A stretch of 64,000 bases of DNA from positions 1 to 64,000 of the forward strand of contig NZ_LHVK01000005.1 of assembly GCF_001269905.1 (NCBI RefSeq), in the 5' to 3' direction. The notes below the pieces were generated by a model. The model did not search any database. It had not been told where the DNA came from and saw only the letters and a list, made by a program, of their open reading frames with translations. This stretch comes from Pseudomonas corrugata. Lineage in GTDB: Bacteria; Pseudomonadota; Gammaproteobacteria; Pseudomonadales; Pseudomonadaceae. Shown piece after piece: positions 39,935 to 48,855 of the stretch. How positions within the stretch are numbered: the first letter of the stretch is position 1; every line of letters starts with the position of its first letter. The translations under genes were made by a program, and so were the position numbers.

Positions 39935-41218
39935 ATGACTGACACCCGCAACGGCGAGGACAACGGCAAACTGCTTTATTGCTCTTTCTGTGGCAAAAGC
40001 CAACATGAAGTACGCAAATTGATTGCCGGCCCCTCGGTCTTCATTTGCGACGAGTGCGTCGACCTGTGCAATGACATCATCCGCGAGGAGGTGCAGGAAG
40101 CCCAGGCCGAAAGCAGCGCGCATAAGTTGCCTTCGCCTAAAGAAATCAGCGGCATCCTTGACCAGTATGTAATTGGTCAGGAGCGTGCGAAAAAGGTATT
40201 GGCCGTAGCGGTTTACAACCACTACAAACGCCTGAACCAGCGTGACAAAAAGAATGACGAGGTCGAACTCGGCAAGAGCAACATCCTGCTGATCGGTCCG
40301 ACAGGCTCGGGTAAGACCCTGCTTGCCGAAACCCTGGCCCGTTTGCTGAACGTTCCGTTCACCATCGCCGACGCAACCACCCTCACCGAGGCGGGTTACG
40401 TGGGGGAGGATGTCGAGAACATTATTCAGAAGTTGTTGCAGAAGTGCGACTACGATGTCGAAAAGGCCCAGATGGGCATTGTCTACATCGATGAAATCGA
40501 CAAGATTTCCCGCAAGTCCGACAACCCGTCCATCACTCGGGATGTATCCGGTGAGGGGGTACAGCAGGCCTTGCTCAAGTTGATCGAAGGCACGGTCGCT
40601 TCCGTTCCGCCCCAGGGTGGTCGCAAGCATCCGCAGCAGGAATTCCTGCAGGTCGACACCCGTAACATCCTGTTCATTTGCGGCGGTGCATTCTCCGGGC
40701 TGGAAAAGGTTATTCAGAACCGCTCCACTCGTGGCGGCATCGGCTTCAATGCCGAAGTGCGCAGCAAGGAAGAGGGCAAGAAGGTTGGCGAGTCCCTGCG
40801 TGAAGTCGAGCCTGACGACCTGGTCAAGTTTGGCCTGATCCCTGAGTTCGTCGGTCGTTTGCCGGTTCTGGCGACGCTGGACGAGCTGGATGAAGCTGCG
40901 CTGATGCAGATCCTGACCGAGCCGAAGAACGCCCTGACCAAGCAGTATGCAAAGCTGTTCGAAATGGAAGGTGTAGACCTGGAGTTCCGTTCCGACGCGT
41001 TGAAATCGGTGGCCAAGCGTGCCCTGGAGCGTAAGACCGGTGCCCGTGGGTTGCGCTCGATTCTCGAAGGTGTATTGCTCGATACGATGTATGAAATCCC
41101 CTCGCAGTCCGAGGTGAGCAAGGTCGTGATCGACGAAAGCGTCATAGAAGGCAAGTCCAAGCCGCTGTATATCTACGAAAACAGTGAGCCGGCTGCCAAG
41201 GCTGCACCGGACGCTTAA
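39935..41218 (+). CDS. clpX: ATP-dependent Clp protease ATP-binding subunit ClpX
   Basis: AAA+ unfoldase delivering substrates to ClpP. The 427-residue protein has the N-terminal C4 zinc finger (CSFCGKS and CDECVDLC). Walker A is [12 protein letters not shown], Walker B is VYIDEIDKI, and the pore loop and sensor region includes [11 protein letters not shown]. The start [12 protein letters not shown] at 39935 replaces an 11-codon upstream extension. Confidence 0.98.
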   Translation: MTDTRNGEDNGKLLYCSFCGKSQHEVRKLIAGPSVFICDECVDLCNDIIREEVQEAQAESSAHKLPSPKEISGILDQYVIGQERAKKVLAVAVYNHYKRLNQRDKKNDEVELGKSNILLIGPTGSGKTLLAETLARLLNVPFTIADATTLTEAGYVGEDVENIIQKLLQKCDYDVEKAQMGIVYIDEIDKISRKSDNPSITRDVSGEGVQQALLKLIEGTVASVPPQGGRKHPQQEFLQVDTRNILFICGGAFSGLEKVIQNRSTRGGIGFNAEVRSKEEGKKVGESLREVEPDDLVKFGLIPEFVGRLPVLATLDELDEAALMQILTEPKNALTKQYAKLFEMEGVDLEFRSDALKSVAKRALERKTGARGLRSILEGVLLDTMYEIPSQSEVSKVVIDESVIEGKSKPLYIYENSEPAAKAAPDA

Positions 41219-41233
41219 GTGTCCTGCTGGAAC

Positions 41234-41260
41234 AAAGGAGGGGCCTTCGGGCCCCTTTTG
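41234..41260 (+). terminator. Intrinsic terminator after clpX
   Basis: GGGGCC-TTCG-GGCCCC stem with a UUCG tetraloop, flanked by AAAGGA on the left and TTTTGCTTTT on the right, 16 bp after the clpX stop. Confidence 0.9.
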
Positions 41261-41314
41261 CTTTTGGCGTCCTTTTGGAGCGTCTCAGGGCTCAATGCCA
41301 GGCCACCAGGCCGT

Positions 41315-41403
41315 GCAAGCAAAACGTGCTCGCGATAGCGGCGGACCAGCCGATATCGTGGTTGACTCACAGATCCCGATCGCGAGCAAGCTTTGTTCCC
41401 GCA
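41315..41403. repeat. Degenerate REP pair
   Basis: gcaagcaaaacgtgctcgcgatagcgg and inverted gatcgcgagcaagctttgttcccgcag retain the REP core but have diverged from the gtgggagcgagcctgctcgc form. Lies between clpX and lon. Confidence 0.65.
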
Positions 41404-41536
41404 GGTTCTGCGCCGTTTGATCCTTAATTGACTGACATCAGCCTTAGCGCTTGTTTTTTTTCAAGGCTGCCCCCATCTTGGTTTCAAGCTTACTTCCATC
41501 TGTTTCCGGCCTTGTGGCCGCCGTTGAGGCGAAATC

Positions 41537-43933
41537 ATGAAGACAACCATCGAATTGCCTCTCTTGCCATTGCGCGATGTCGTGGTATATCCGCACATGG
41601 TTATCCCGCTGTTCGTGGGGCGCGAAAAGTCCATCGAAGCCCTCGAGGCCGCGATGGCGGGTGACAAGCAGATTCTGCTGGTGGCCCAGAGAAATCCTGC
41701 TGACGATGATCCTGGTGAAGATGCGCTCTATCGCGTAGGTACCATTGCAACGGTTCTGCAATTGCTCAAGCTGCCCGACGGCACCGTCAAGGTCCTTGTC
41801 GAAGGCGAGCAGCGCGGGGCGGTCGAGCGCTTCAGCGAAGTGAACGGCCATTGTCGCGCCGAAGTATCACTGATCGACGAAGCCGACGTGCCCGAGCGTG
41901 AGTCGGAGGTGTTCGTCCGCAGCCTGTTGTCCCAGTTCGAACAGTATGTCCAGTTGGGCAAGAAAGTACCGGCTGAGGTGCTCTCTTCGCTTAACAGCAT
42001 CGATGAGCCTGGTCGGCTGGTCGATACGATGGCCGCCCACATGGCGCTCAAGATCGAACAGAAGCAGGAAATCCTCGAGATCATCGAATTGTCCGCCCGT
42101 GTCGAACACGTGCTGGCATTGCTCGATGGCGAGATCGATCTGTTGCAGGTCGAAAAGCGCATTCGTGGTCGCGTGAAGAAACAAATGGAGCGTAGCCAGC
42201 GCGAGTACTACCTGAATGAGCAGATGAAGGCCATTCAGAAAGAGTTGGGCGACGGTGATGAAGGCCATAACGAAGTCGAAGAGCTGAAAAAGCGCATCGA
42301 CGCCGCTGGTTTGCCCAAGGATGCCCTCGCCAAGGCCCAGGCTGAGCTGAACAAGCTCAAACAGATGTCGCCGATGTCCGCCGAAGCTACCGTGGTGCGC
42401 TCCTACATCGACTGGTTGGTGCAGGTACCGTGGAAAGCCCAGAGCAAGGTGCGCCTGGACCTGGCTCGTGCCGAGGACATTCTCGACGCCGACCATTACG
42501 GCCTGGAGGAGGTCAAGGAACGTATCCTCGAATACCTCGCCGTGCAAAAGCGCGTGAAGAAAATCCGCGGTCCGGTGTTGTGTCTGGTCGGTCCTCCGGG
42601 GGTTGGTAAAACCTCCCTGGCGGAGTCGATTGCCCACGCCACCAATCGCAAGTTCGTACGAATGGCCCTTGGTGGCGTGCGCGACGAAGCGGAAATTCGT
42701 GGTCATCGCCGTACCTACATCGGTTCGATGCCAGGAAGATTGATTCAAAAGATGACAAAGGTCGGCGTGCGCAATCCGCTGTTCCTTCTGGACGAAATCG
42801 ACAAGATGGGTAGCGATATGCGTGGCGATCCTGCCTCCGCATTGCTCGAAGTGCTTGATCCGGAGCAGAACCACAACTTCAACGATCATTATCTTGAAGT
42901 CGACTATGACTTGTCGGACGTGATGTTCCTGTGCACTTCCAACTCCATGAACATCCCGCCGGCGTTGCTGGATCGTATGGAAGTGATTCGTCTGCCGGGC
43001 TACACCGAGGACGAGAAGATCAATATCGCCGTCAAATACCTTTCGCCGAAGCAGATCCAGGCCAACGGCTTGAAAAAAGGCGAACTGGAATTCGACGAGG
43101 AGGCGATTCGCGACATCATCCGTTACTACACCCGCGAAGCCGGTGTGCGGGGCCTGGAGCGACAGATTGCCAAGGTCTGCCGCAAGGCGGTGAAGGAACA
43201 TGCGCTGGAAAAACGCTTTGCGGTCAAGGTCACTTCGGACCTGCTGGAGCATTTCCTGGGCGTGCGCAAATTCCGCTACGGCCTCGCCGAGCAGCAGGAT
43301 CAGATCGGTCAGGTGACCGGCCTGGCGTGGACTCAGGTTGGTGGTGAGTTGCTGACCATCGAAGCTGCCGTGGTACCGGGCAAAGGGCAACTGATCAAGA
43401 CCGGTTCCCTGGGTGATGTGATGGTCGAGTCGATCACGGCAGCGCAGACGGTCGTTCGCAGCCGTGCCCGGAGCCTGGGCATTCCCCTGGACTTCCATGA
43501 GAAGCGCGACACGCATATCCATATGCCTGAAGGGGCTACGCCCAAAGACGGCCCTAGCGCCGGTGTAGGCATGTGCACGGCCCTGGTATCGGCACTGACC
43601 GGCATTCCGGTGCGCGCCGACGTGGCCATGACCGGTGAAATTACTCTGCGCGGGCAGGTACTGGCAATTGGTGGTTTGAAGGAAAAATTGCTGGCGGCAC
43701 ACCGTGGCGGGATCAAGATCGTGATCATTCCCGAGGAAAATGTGCGCGATCTGAAAGAAATTCCTGACAATATCAAGCAGGATCTTCAGATCAAACCCGT
43801 TAAATGGATTGACGAGGTCCTGCAAATTGCGCTGCAATACGCGCCGGAGCCCTTGCCGGATGTGGCTCCGGAGATTGTCGCGAAAGATGAGAAGCGAGAG
43901 TCTGACTCTAAGGAAAGAATTAGCACGCATTAA
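41537..43933 (+). CDS. lon: ATP-dependent protease Lon
   Basis: Cytoplasmic AAA+ serine protease that degrades misfolded and regulatory proteins. The 798-residue protein has an N-terminal LAN domain (LPLLPLRDVVVYPHMVIPLFVGRE), Walker A GPPGVGKTSLAE and Walker B FLLDEIDKMGSD. The C-terminal protease domain has the catalytic Ser in KDGPSAGVGM and the Lys downstream in GGLKEKLLAAHRGG. It lies upstream of hupB, the standard pairing. Confidence 0.98.
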   Translation: MKTTIELPLLPLRDVVVYPHMVIPLFVGREKSIEALEAAMAGDKQILLVAQRNPADDDPGEDALYRVGTIATVLQLLKLPDGTVKVLVEGEQRGAVERFSEVNGHCRAEVSLIDEADVPERESEVFVRSLLSQFEQYVQLGKKVPAEVLSSLNSIDEPGRLVDTMAAHMALKIEQKQEILEIIELSARVEHVLALLDGEIDLLQVEKRIRGRVKKQMERSQREYYLNEQMKAIQKELGDGDEGHNEVEELKKRIDAAGLPKDALAKAQAELNKLKQMSPMSAEATVVRSYIDWLVQVPWKAQSKVRLDLARAEDILDADHYGLEEVKERILEYLAVQKRVKKIRGPVLCLVGPPGVGKTSLAESIAHATNRKFVRMALGGVRDEAEIRGHRRTYIGSMPGRLIQKMTKVGVRNPLFLLDEIDKMGSDMRGDPASALLEVLDPEQNHNFNDHYLEVDYDLSDVMFLCTSNSMNIPPALLDRMEVIRLPGYTEDEKINIAVKYLSPKQIQANGLKKGELEFDEEAIRDIIRYYTREAGVRGLERQIAKVCRKAVKEHALEKRFAVKVTSDLLEHFLGVRKFRYGLAEQQDQIGQVTGLAWTQVGGELLTIEAAVVPGKGQLIKTGSLGDVMVESITAAQTVVRSRARSLGIPLDFHEKRDTHIHMPEGATPKDGPSAGVGMCTALVSALTGIPVRADVAMTGEITLRGQVLAIGGLKEKLLAAHRGGIKIVIIPEENVRDLKEIPDNIKQDLQIKPVKWIDEVLQIALQYAPEPLPDVAPEIVAKDEKRESDSKERISTH

Positions 43934-43957
43934 TACGCATTTGCCTGGGGGGCTTCC

Positions 43958-43987
43958 TTGACAGTTTTTTAGAGCCCTTGTTATAAA
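43958..43987 (+). promoter_or_regulatory. hupB promoter (TTGACA-18-TATAAA)
   Basis: A perfect -35 TTGACA at 43958 and a -10 TATAAA at 43982, spacer 18 bp, in the lon-hupB gap. It would start a leader of about 90 nt for hupB and possibly the elements behind it. Confidence 0.75.
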
Positions 43988-44081
43988 GCGGCTCTTAAGT
44001 GTCTGTAGGCCATTCAGCACTCGTTTTTGCTTTCACCAAAAAAACTTAGAATCATCTCAAATAGATATAAGGGGACTTAGA

Positions 44082-44354
44082 GTGAACAAGTCGGAACTGA
44101 TTGATGCTATCGCTGCATCCGCTGATATCCCGAAAGCTGCTGCTGGCCGCGCGCTGGACGCTGTAATCGAATCCGTCACTGGCGCTCTCAAGGCTGGCGA
44201 CTCCGTTGTTCTGGTTGGTTTCGGTACCTTCTCCGTTACCGATCGTCCAGCTCGTACCGGCCGCAACCCGCAAACTGGCCAGGCACTGCAGATCGCTGCT
44301 GCCAAGAAGCCAGGCTTCAAGGCTGGTAAAGCACTGAAAGACGCCGTTAACTAA
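44082..44354 (+). CDS. hupB: DNA-binding protein HU-beta
   Basis: Nucleoid protein. The 90-residue HU has the DNA-clamping arm [20 protein letters not shown] and ends [11 protein letters not shown]. The start is a GTG at 44082. It is expressed from its own strong promoter and may be cotranscribed with the tRNA-like element downstream. Confidence 0.97.
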   Translation: MNKSELIDAIAASADIPKAAAGRALDAVIESVTGALKAGDSVVLVGFGTFSVTDRPARTGRNPQTGQALQIAAAKKPGFKAGKALKDAVN

Positions 44355-44401
44355 GTTTCATTGAGTTTATCCGGGTCGGGGTCATGCCTGGCTTGGCAAG
44401 C

Positions 44402-44476
44402 GGAGCGGTAGTGGGATCGGTTCCAACCGGTCTGTCGTGCCAGGGCTCGCGGGGTCGAGCCCGGTCCGCTCCGCCA
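44402..44476 (+). pseudogene. Degenerate tRNA-Asp(GUC)-like element
   Basis: 75 nt that align with bacterial tRNA-Asp. An intact acceptor stem GGAGCGG/CCGCTCC, the G73-CCA end and an anticodon loop CTGTCGT with anticodon GTC are kept. The rest is damaged: the D-arm is two nucleotides short, anticodon-stem pair 28-42 is C-A and pair 51-63 of the T-stem is G-G. T54 is G, and A37 is G. A normal tRNA-Asp would read GTTCAGTC in the D-arm and TTCGAGT in the T-loop. It lies between hupB and a strong terminator. It is probably a pseudo-tRNA or a tRNA-like RNA rather than a working tRNA. Confidence 0.7.
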
Positions 44477-44484
44477 GTTACGAG

Positions 44485-44508
44485 AAGGCGCATCCTCGGA
44501 TGCGCCTT
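44485..44508 (+). terminator. Intrinsic terminator after hupB / tRNA-like element
   Basis: AAGGCGCATCC-TC-GGATGCGCCTT, an 11-bp perfect stem followed by TCTTCT. It ends the hupB transcript after the tRNA-like element and before ppiD. Confidence 0.88.
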
Positions 44509-44577
44509 TCTTCTATCCGGATTCTACCCACGCTCCACGGTTGCCTAATTTGAAGTTCAACCGTTTCTGGGGGACGC

Positions 44578-46449
44578 ATGCTGCAGAATATCAGGGACAA
44601 TTCACAAGGCTGGATTGCCAAGACCATCATCGGGGTTATCGTCGCGTTGATGGCGTTGACCGGTTTCGATGCCATTTTCAGAGCCACCACCCACAGCAAT
44701 GACGCGGCCAAGGTCAACGGCGAGAACATCAGCCAGAACGAGCTGAGTCAGGCGGTCGACATGCAACGCCGCCAGCTCATGCAACAGCTGGGCAAGGACT
44801 TCGACGCCTCACTGCTGGACGAAAAGATGCTCCGCGATTCGGCGCTCAAGGGCCTGATCGATCGCAAGTTGCTGCTGCAAGGCGCGCACGATGCGAAGTT
44901 CGCTTTTTCCGAAGCCGCGTTGGACCAGGTGATCCTGCAGACGCCTGAGTTCCAGGTCGATGGCAAGTTCAGCCCGGAACGTTTTGACCAGGTGATTCGC
45001 CAGCTGGGTTACGGTCGCCTGCAATTCCGCCAGATGCTGGCCCAGGAAATGCTGATTGGCCAACTGCGTGCTGGCCTGGCCGGCAGTGGTTTCGTCACTG
45101 ATGCCCAGGTACTGGCGTTCGCTCGTCTGGAAAAGCAGACCCGTGACTTTGCCACCTTGACCCTCAAGGCTGATCCGTCGGCGGTGAAGCTGACCGATGA
45201 CGAGGTCAAGGCTTACTACGACAAGCACGCCAAGGAATTCATGACCCCCGATCAGGTGGTGATCGATTACCTTGAGCTGAAGAAAGCCGATTTCTTCGAT
45301 CAGGTCAGCGTCAAGGATGAAGACCTGCAAGCGGCGTATCAGAAAGAAATCGCCAACCTGTCCGAACAGCGTCGGGCGGCCCACATCCTGATCGAGGTGA
45401 ACGACAAGGTCACCGAAGCCCAGGCCAAGGCGAAGATCGAGGAAATCCAGGCTCGCCTGGCCAAGGGCGAATCGTTTGAGGCCCTGGCGAAGGAGTTCTC
45501 CCAGGATCCGGGCTCGGCCAACAATGGCGGTGATCTCGGTTACGCCGGTCCAGGTGTCTACGATCCGGCGTTCGAAAAGGCGCTGTACGCGTTGAGCAAG
45601 GATCAGGTTTCGGCACCGGTGCGCACCAGTTTCGGTTTTCACCTGATCAAGCTGTTGGGTGTCGAAGCGCCTGAGGTCCCGACCTTTGCCAGCCTCAAGG
45701 GCAAGCTGACCCACGAGCTGAAAACCCAGCAGGTCGAGCAGCGTTTCGTCGAGGCGGCCAAGCAATTGGAAGATGCTTCGTTCGAGGCTTCCGATTTGGC
45801 GCAGCCGGCCCAGGACCTGAAACTCACCGTCCACACGTCGGCGCCGTTTGGGCGCGAAGGTGGGGAAGGGATTGCGGCCAACCGCGCTATCGTCACTGCC
45901 GCGTTCAGCCCGGAAGTGCTTGATGAGGGTGCCAACAGCAGCGCGATCGAGTTGGATCCGGAAACCGTCGTGGTGCTGCGTGCCAAGGAGCATCGCAAGC
46001 CTGAGCAACTGCCGCTGGAAAGCGTGGAAGCTGCCATCCGTACTCAGTTGGCCAAGGAGCGCGCCAGTGAGGCCGCGAAGACCCGGGCCGATGAGCTGAT
46101 CGCCAGCTTGCGCGAAGGAAAGACCCCGCTGGCCAAGCCTGTCGACGGTCAGAACTGGAAGGTCATCGAGGCGGCAACCCGCAGCCAGGAAGGTATCGAA
46201 CCGACGGTGCTGCAGGCGTTGTTCCGCATGCCAAAGCCCGAGTCCAAGGACAAGCCGACGTTTGCCAGTGTGACCTTGCCTGACGGCAATCTGATGCTGG
46301 TGCAACTGCGCGGCGTGAATGAAGCTGCGGCACCCACTGATGCGGAGAAGGCCGAATATCGTCGCTATCTCGCATCCCGTGTTGGCCAGCAGGACTTTGC
46401 GGCTTATCGCAAGCAGCTGGAAAGCGAGGCGGACATCAAGCGTTACTGA
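44578..46449 (+). CDS. ppiD: Periplasmic peptidyl-prolyl isomerase PpiD (SurA N-domain type)
   Basis: Membrane-anchored folding factor at the Sec translocon. The 623-residue protein has one N-terminal membrane helix (IIGVIVALMALTGFDAIF), a SurA_N-like segment (about 35-190) and a parvulin domain (about 260-360). The parvulin motifs are RRAAHILIEV, AKEFSQDPGSANNGGDLGY and VSAPVRTSFGFHLIKLL. GGGGGA precedes the ATG. Order lon-hupB-ppiD is typical. Confidence 0.95.
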   Translation: MLQNIRDNSQGWIAKTIIGVIVALMALTGFDAIFRATTHSNDAAKVNGENISQNELSQAVDMQRRQLMQQLGKDFDASLLDEKMLRDSALKGLIDRKLLLQGAHDAKFAFSEAALDQVILQTPEFQVDGKFSPERFDQVIRQLGYGRLQFRQMLAQEMLIGQLRAGLAGSGFVTDAQVLAFARLEKQTRDFATLTLKADPSAVKLTDDEVKAYYDKHAKEFMTPDQVVIDYLELKKADFFDQVSVKDEDLQAAYQKEIANLSEQRRAAHILIEVNDKVTEAQAKAKIEEIQARLAKGESFEALAKEFSQDPGSANNGGDLGYAGPGVYDPAFEKALYALSKDQVSAPVRTSFGFHLIKLLGVEAPEVPTFASLKGKLTHELKTQQVEQRFVEAAKQLEDASFEASDLAQPAQDLKLTVHTSAPFGREGGEGIAANRAIVTAAFSPEVLDEGANSSAIELDPETVVVLRAKEHRKPEQLPLESVEAAIRTQLAKERASEAAKTRADELIASLREGKTPLAKPVDGQNWKVIEAATRSQEGIEPTVLQALFRMPKPESKDKPTFASVTLPDGNLMLVQLRGVNEAAAPTDAEKAEYRRYLASRVGQQDFAAYRKQLESEADIKRY

Positions 46450-46467
46450 TGCCCTGATGGCTTGCTC

Positions 46468-46500
46468 AAAAGACCTCGGCCGAAAAAGCCGGGGTCTTTT
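46468..46500 (+). terminator. Intrinsic terminator after ppiD
   Basis: AAAAGACCTCGGC-CGAAAAA-GCCGGGGTCTTTT followed by TTG, 18 bp after the ppiD stop. Symmetrical A- and T-runs allow function in both directions. Confidence 0.9.
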
Positions 46501-46673
46501 TGTATCCACCCATTGCCAGATGACAAGATGTTCATCGGCCCACTGGATTTACGTCTTTTTCCCGTCAACAACCCCCAGTAGACTTGTAACCCCTTTGAGA
46601 CACGAATACCCACGCTGTCGATGGGCGTTCTGTTGCACAATACGCCCCCGGACCGTTTTCTTCAGGATGTTCA

Positions 46674-47531
46674 ATGTTCAGATCATTTCACCTGCGCACC
46701 GTCGGACTGGCGCTGATGCTGGTTGCCGCAGCCGGTTGCTCGTCGAAGAAGGCTGCTATTTACGAGCATGAGAACTTCGATGATTCCGGTACGTTCTCCC
46801 GCACCTATCCGGTGAGCGACACGGTGACCTGCGAAGCGGGGCGCCGGGCCTTGCTCAGCCAGGGCTACATCATCACCAGCAGCGACCCTAAGCTGGTCAG
46901 TGGTCACAAGAGTTTCCAGCAGACCGGTGATACCCACATGGAGATCAGCTTCAACCTGGTCTGTGCCGAGGACGGTGGTGCTGGACATCATGCGACCATG
47001 TTTGCCAACGCGTTGCAGGACCGTTATGCGCTGAAGAAAATCAACAACTCCGCCAGCCTGGGCGTGGGTGTGTTGGGGTCGGTATCGATGCCGATCGGTT
47101 CCTCGGATGACTCGATGGTCAAGGTGGCCAGCGAAACCGTATCGGCGACCAAGTTCTACGAGCGTTTCTTTGCCCTGGTGGAGATGTTCCTGCCTGCGGA
47201 AGCGAAGAAAGGCGCGTCGGTTGCTGCAAAGCCCGATACTGAACTGGGGGTACCGGAGCCCAAGGCCGAACCAGCTGCGTTGACACCGGCTCCGGTTCCG
47301 ACGCCAGCGCCAGCGCCGACGCCTGTTGCGCCGGTAGAGCAAGCTGTCCCAGCCGAAGCCGCACCTGCAGCGTCGCAGCCTGTCGCCCCGCCTCCAGAAC
47401 CTGCGCCGATTGCACCCAGCGAACCTGCGCCATACATAGGCCCGGAATCGACGCTGGAAGTCGTCACGCCACCCCCTCCCAGTGATTTGCCGCCGCCGAC
47501 CGAGGCAATCCAGCCGCTTCCTTCATCCTGA
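46674..47531 (+). CDS. DUF2242 family lipoprotein
   Basis: Function unknown. The 285-residue protein has a lipoprotein signal (LALMLVAAAGCSSKK, lipidated Cys about residue 23). A compact domain of about 150 residues follows, with RTYPVSDTVTCEAGRRALLSQGYII and KFYERFFALVEMFL. The low-complexity Pro/Ala/Glu tail (about 185-285) probably spans the periplasm or peptidoglycan layer. Confidence 0.85.
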   Translation: MFRSFHLRTVGLALMLVAAAGCSSKKAAIYEHENFDDSGTFSRTYPVSDTVTCEAGRRALLSQGYIITSSDPKLVSGHKSFQQTGDTHMEISFNLVCAEDGGAGHHATMFANALQDRYALKKINNSASLGVGVLGSVSMPIGSSDDSMVKVASETVSATKFYERFFALVEMFLPAEAKKGASVAAKPDTELGVPEPKAEPAALTPAPVPTPAPAPTPVAPVEQAVPAEAAPAASQPVAPPPEPAPIAPSEPAPYIGPESTLEVVTPPPPSDLPPPTEAIQPLPSS

Positions 47532-47600
47532 ATACCATGACAAGGCAGTCATTCCTTGTCACACCTGCATAGGTTGATTTCCCATCGCTGTGCTACGTTT

Positions 47601-47628
47601 AAAACATGAAGCCTTTGCTTCATGTTTT
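47601..47628. terminator. Perfect hairpin AAAACATGAAGC-CTTT-GCTTCATGTTTT
   Basis: A 12-bp perfect stem with A- and T-runs, 70 bp after the DUF2242 stop and 63 bp before a small ORF. It could terminate the lipoprotein transcript, or act in the leader of the small ORF. The stem is less GC-rich than other terminators in this window. Confidence 0.65.
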
Positions 47629-47691
47629 GTTCATAAAGCAGCTTTATTCTGACACCAAGGCCATCAGGCATTGATATGGGAAGGATTCAAA

Positions 47692-47778
47692 ATGGATGAT
47701 TATCAGGAAGAGCTGCTGGAATACCAGGCCTACGAGCTGGACCCGCTGGAACCCGCCGAGGATGCGACGGAGTTATAA
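47692..47778 (+). CDS. Small acidic protein (28 aa), unrecognised
   Basis: ATG at 47692, TAA at 47776, 28 residues beginning MDDYQEELLEYQAYELD and ending DATEL. Nearly a third of residues are Asp or Glu and there are only three codons with no GC-ending preference. An excellent ribosome site GGAAGGA lies 7 bp upstream. It is followed by the convergent AraC gene. No family is recognised; coding status is inferred from the ribosome site, codon use and clean stop. Confidence 0.6.
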   Translation: MDDYQEELLEYQAYELDPLEPAEDATEL

Positions 47779-47815
47779 GGGGGCCGCAAGCGGCGAGCTG
47801 CATGAAACTTGAACT

Positions 47816-48853
47816 TCAACTCGCCCTCTGGCTGCGGCGAAACTCTCCCGGCGTCTGGCCATTCCAGCGTTTGAAAGCGCGCTGGAATGCCTCGGCTGAG
47901 GCGAAGCCCAGCAAGTAGGCGATTTCGCCGAACGCCAGTTCGGTATCACGAATGTAGGTCATGGCGAGGTCGCGACGCGTGTCATTGAGGATCGCGCGAA
48001 ATTGCGTGCCTTCTTCTGACAGTTTCCGGCGCAGTGTCCAGGTCGGCAGCTTCAGGCGCGCTGCCACTTCTTCCAGGTCGGGTTCCCGGCCACCGTTGAG
48101 CAACGGCCCCAGCAGTTGAGTGATGCGTTCGCGCAGGCTGCGGGTGCGGGTGAGTTGTTCCAGTTCCCCCTCACACAGCAAAACCAGATGCCGCCAGGTG
48201 CTGGGGCAATGCTGCGGGTTGCGTCGGGCAAGGTCTTCCAGGCCCAGGCGCAGCTGGTTCTGGCCGGCGCCGAACAGGATCGGGCAATCGCCAAGTGTAC
48301 GGTAGGCGTCCAGGTAAGCCGGAGCCTCGAATTCGATCTCGATGCGCTCGGCCCGTAGCGGGGTGCCGCTTACGCTGGATAACTGCTGGAGCCAACCGGC
48401 AATGATCGAGTCCACGACGAAGCGGTTATAGGCGTTATAGGGGCTGATGGAATAGAACCGTAGCCAGGCACCCCGGGCGTCCTCGTGAAAACTCGATTGG
48501 CCACGGTAGTTGGAGCCATACAACGGCTCGAAGCGGATCAAGCAGCGTGCCGCTTCGCGTACCGTCGGGGCCTGGGCCGCAGTAACGCCAGCGAGACCGG
48601 CCTGGCTCAAGCGGCTGAGCTGACCCATGCGCAGGCCCAGGGCCGCATCCTGGGTCTGCTGGATCGCAGCGTGACCGAGGCGCATATAGCGTGGAATCGA
48701 TAATCGGGCCCGGGGCTCGGCCAGGCGCGCGGTGTCGAGGCCATACTGTTCGAGTAGGGGTTGGGGATCCTGGCCATGGCTGGCTACCGCATCGGCCAGG
48801 CTGTGGACGAAGCCCACGGACAGGTCGCCCAGGCGCATCGATGGCGGCTTCAT
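47816..48853 (-). CDS. AraC-family transcriptional regulator (OruR/ArgR-like architecture)
   Basis: 345-residue regulator with an N-terminal arabinose-binding-like ligand domain (about 15-205). The C-terminal double helix-turn-helix has VAARLKLPTWTLRRKLSEEGTQF and IAYLLGFASAEAFQRAFKRWNGQTPGEFRR. Ligand unknown. The start is ATG 48853, 2 bp from the stop of the nitrilase-fold gene upstream, so the two form an operon. Confidence 0.9.
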   Translation of the reverse strand: MKPPSMRLGDLSVGFVHSLADAVASHGQDPQPLLEQYGLDTARLAEPRARLSIPRYMRLGHAAIQQTQDAALGLRMGQLSRLSQAGLAGVTAAQAPTVREAARCLIRFEPLYGSNYRGQSSFHEDARGAWLRFYSISPYNAYNRFVVDSIIAGWLQQLSSVSGTPLRAERIEIEFEAPAYLDAYRTLGDCPILFGAGQNQLRLGLEDLARRNPQHCPSTWRHLVLLCEGELEQLTRTRSLRERITQLLGPLLNGGREPDLEEVAARLKLPTWTLRRKLSEEGTQFRAILNDTRRDLAMTYIRDTELAFGEIAYLLGFASAEAFQRAFKRWNGQTPGEFRRSQRAS

Positions 48854-48855
48854 GT

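Noticed and set aside
41867..44020. 717-codon open frame antisense to lon, and similar long frames antisense to trpE, fadH and ppiD.
   Set aside because: GC-rich codon bias keeps antisense frames open. They lack ribosome sites and family motifs and lie entirely over certain genes.
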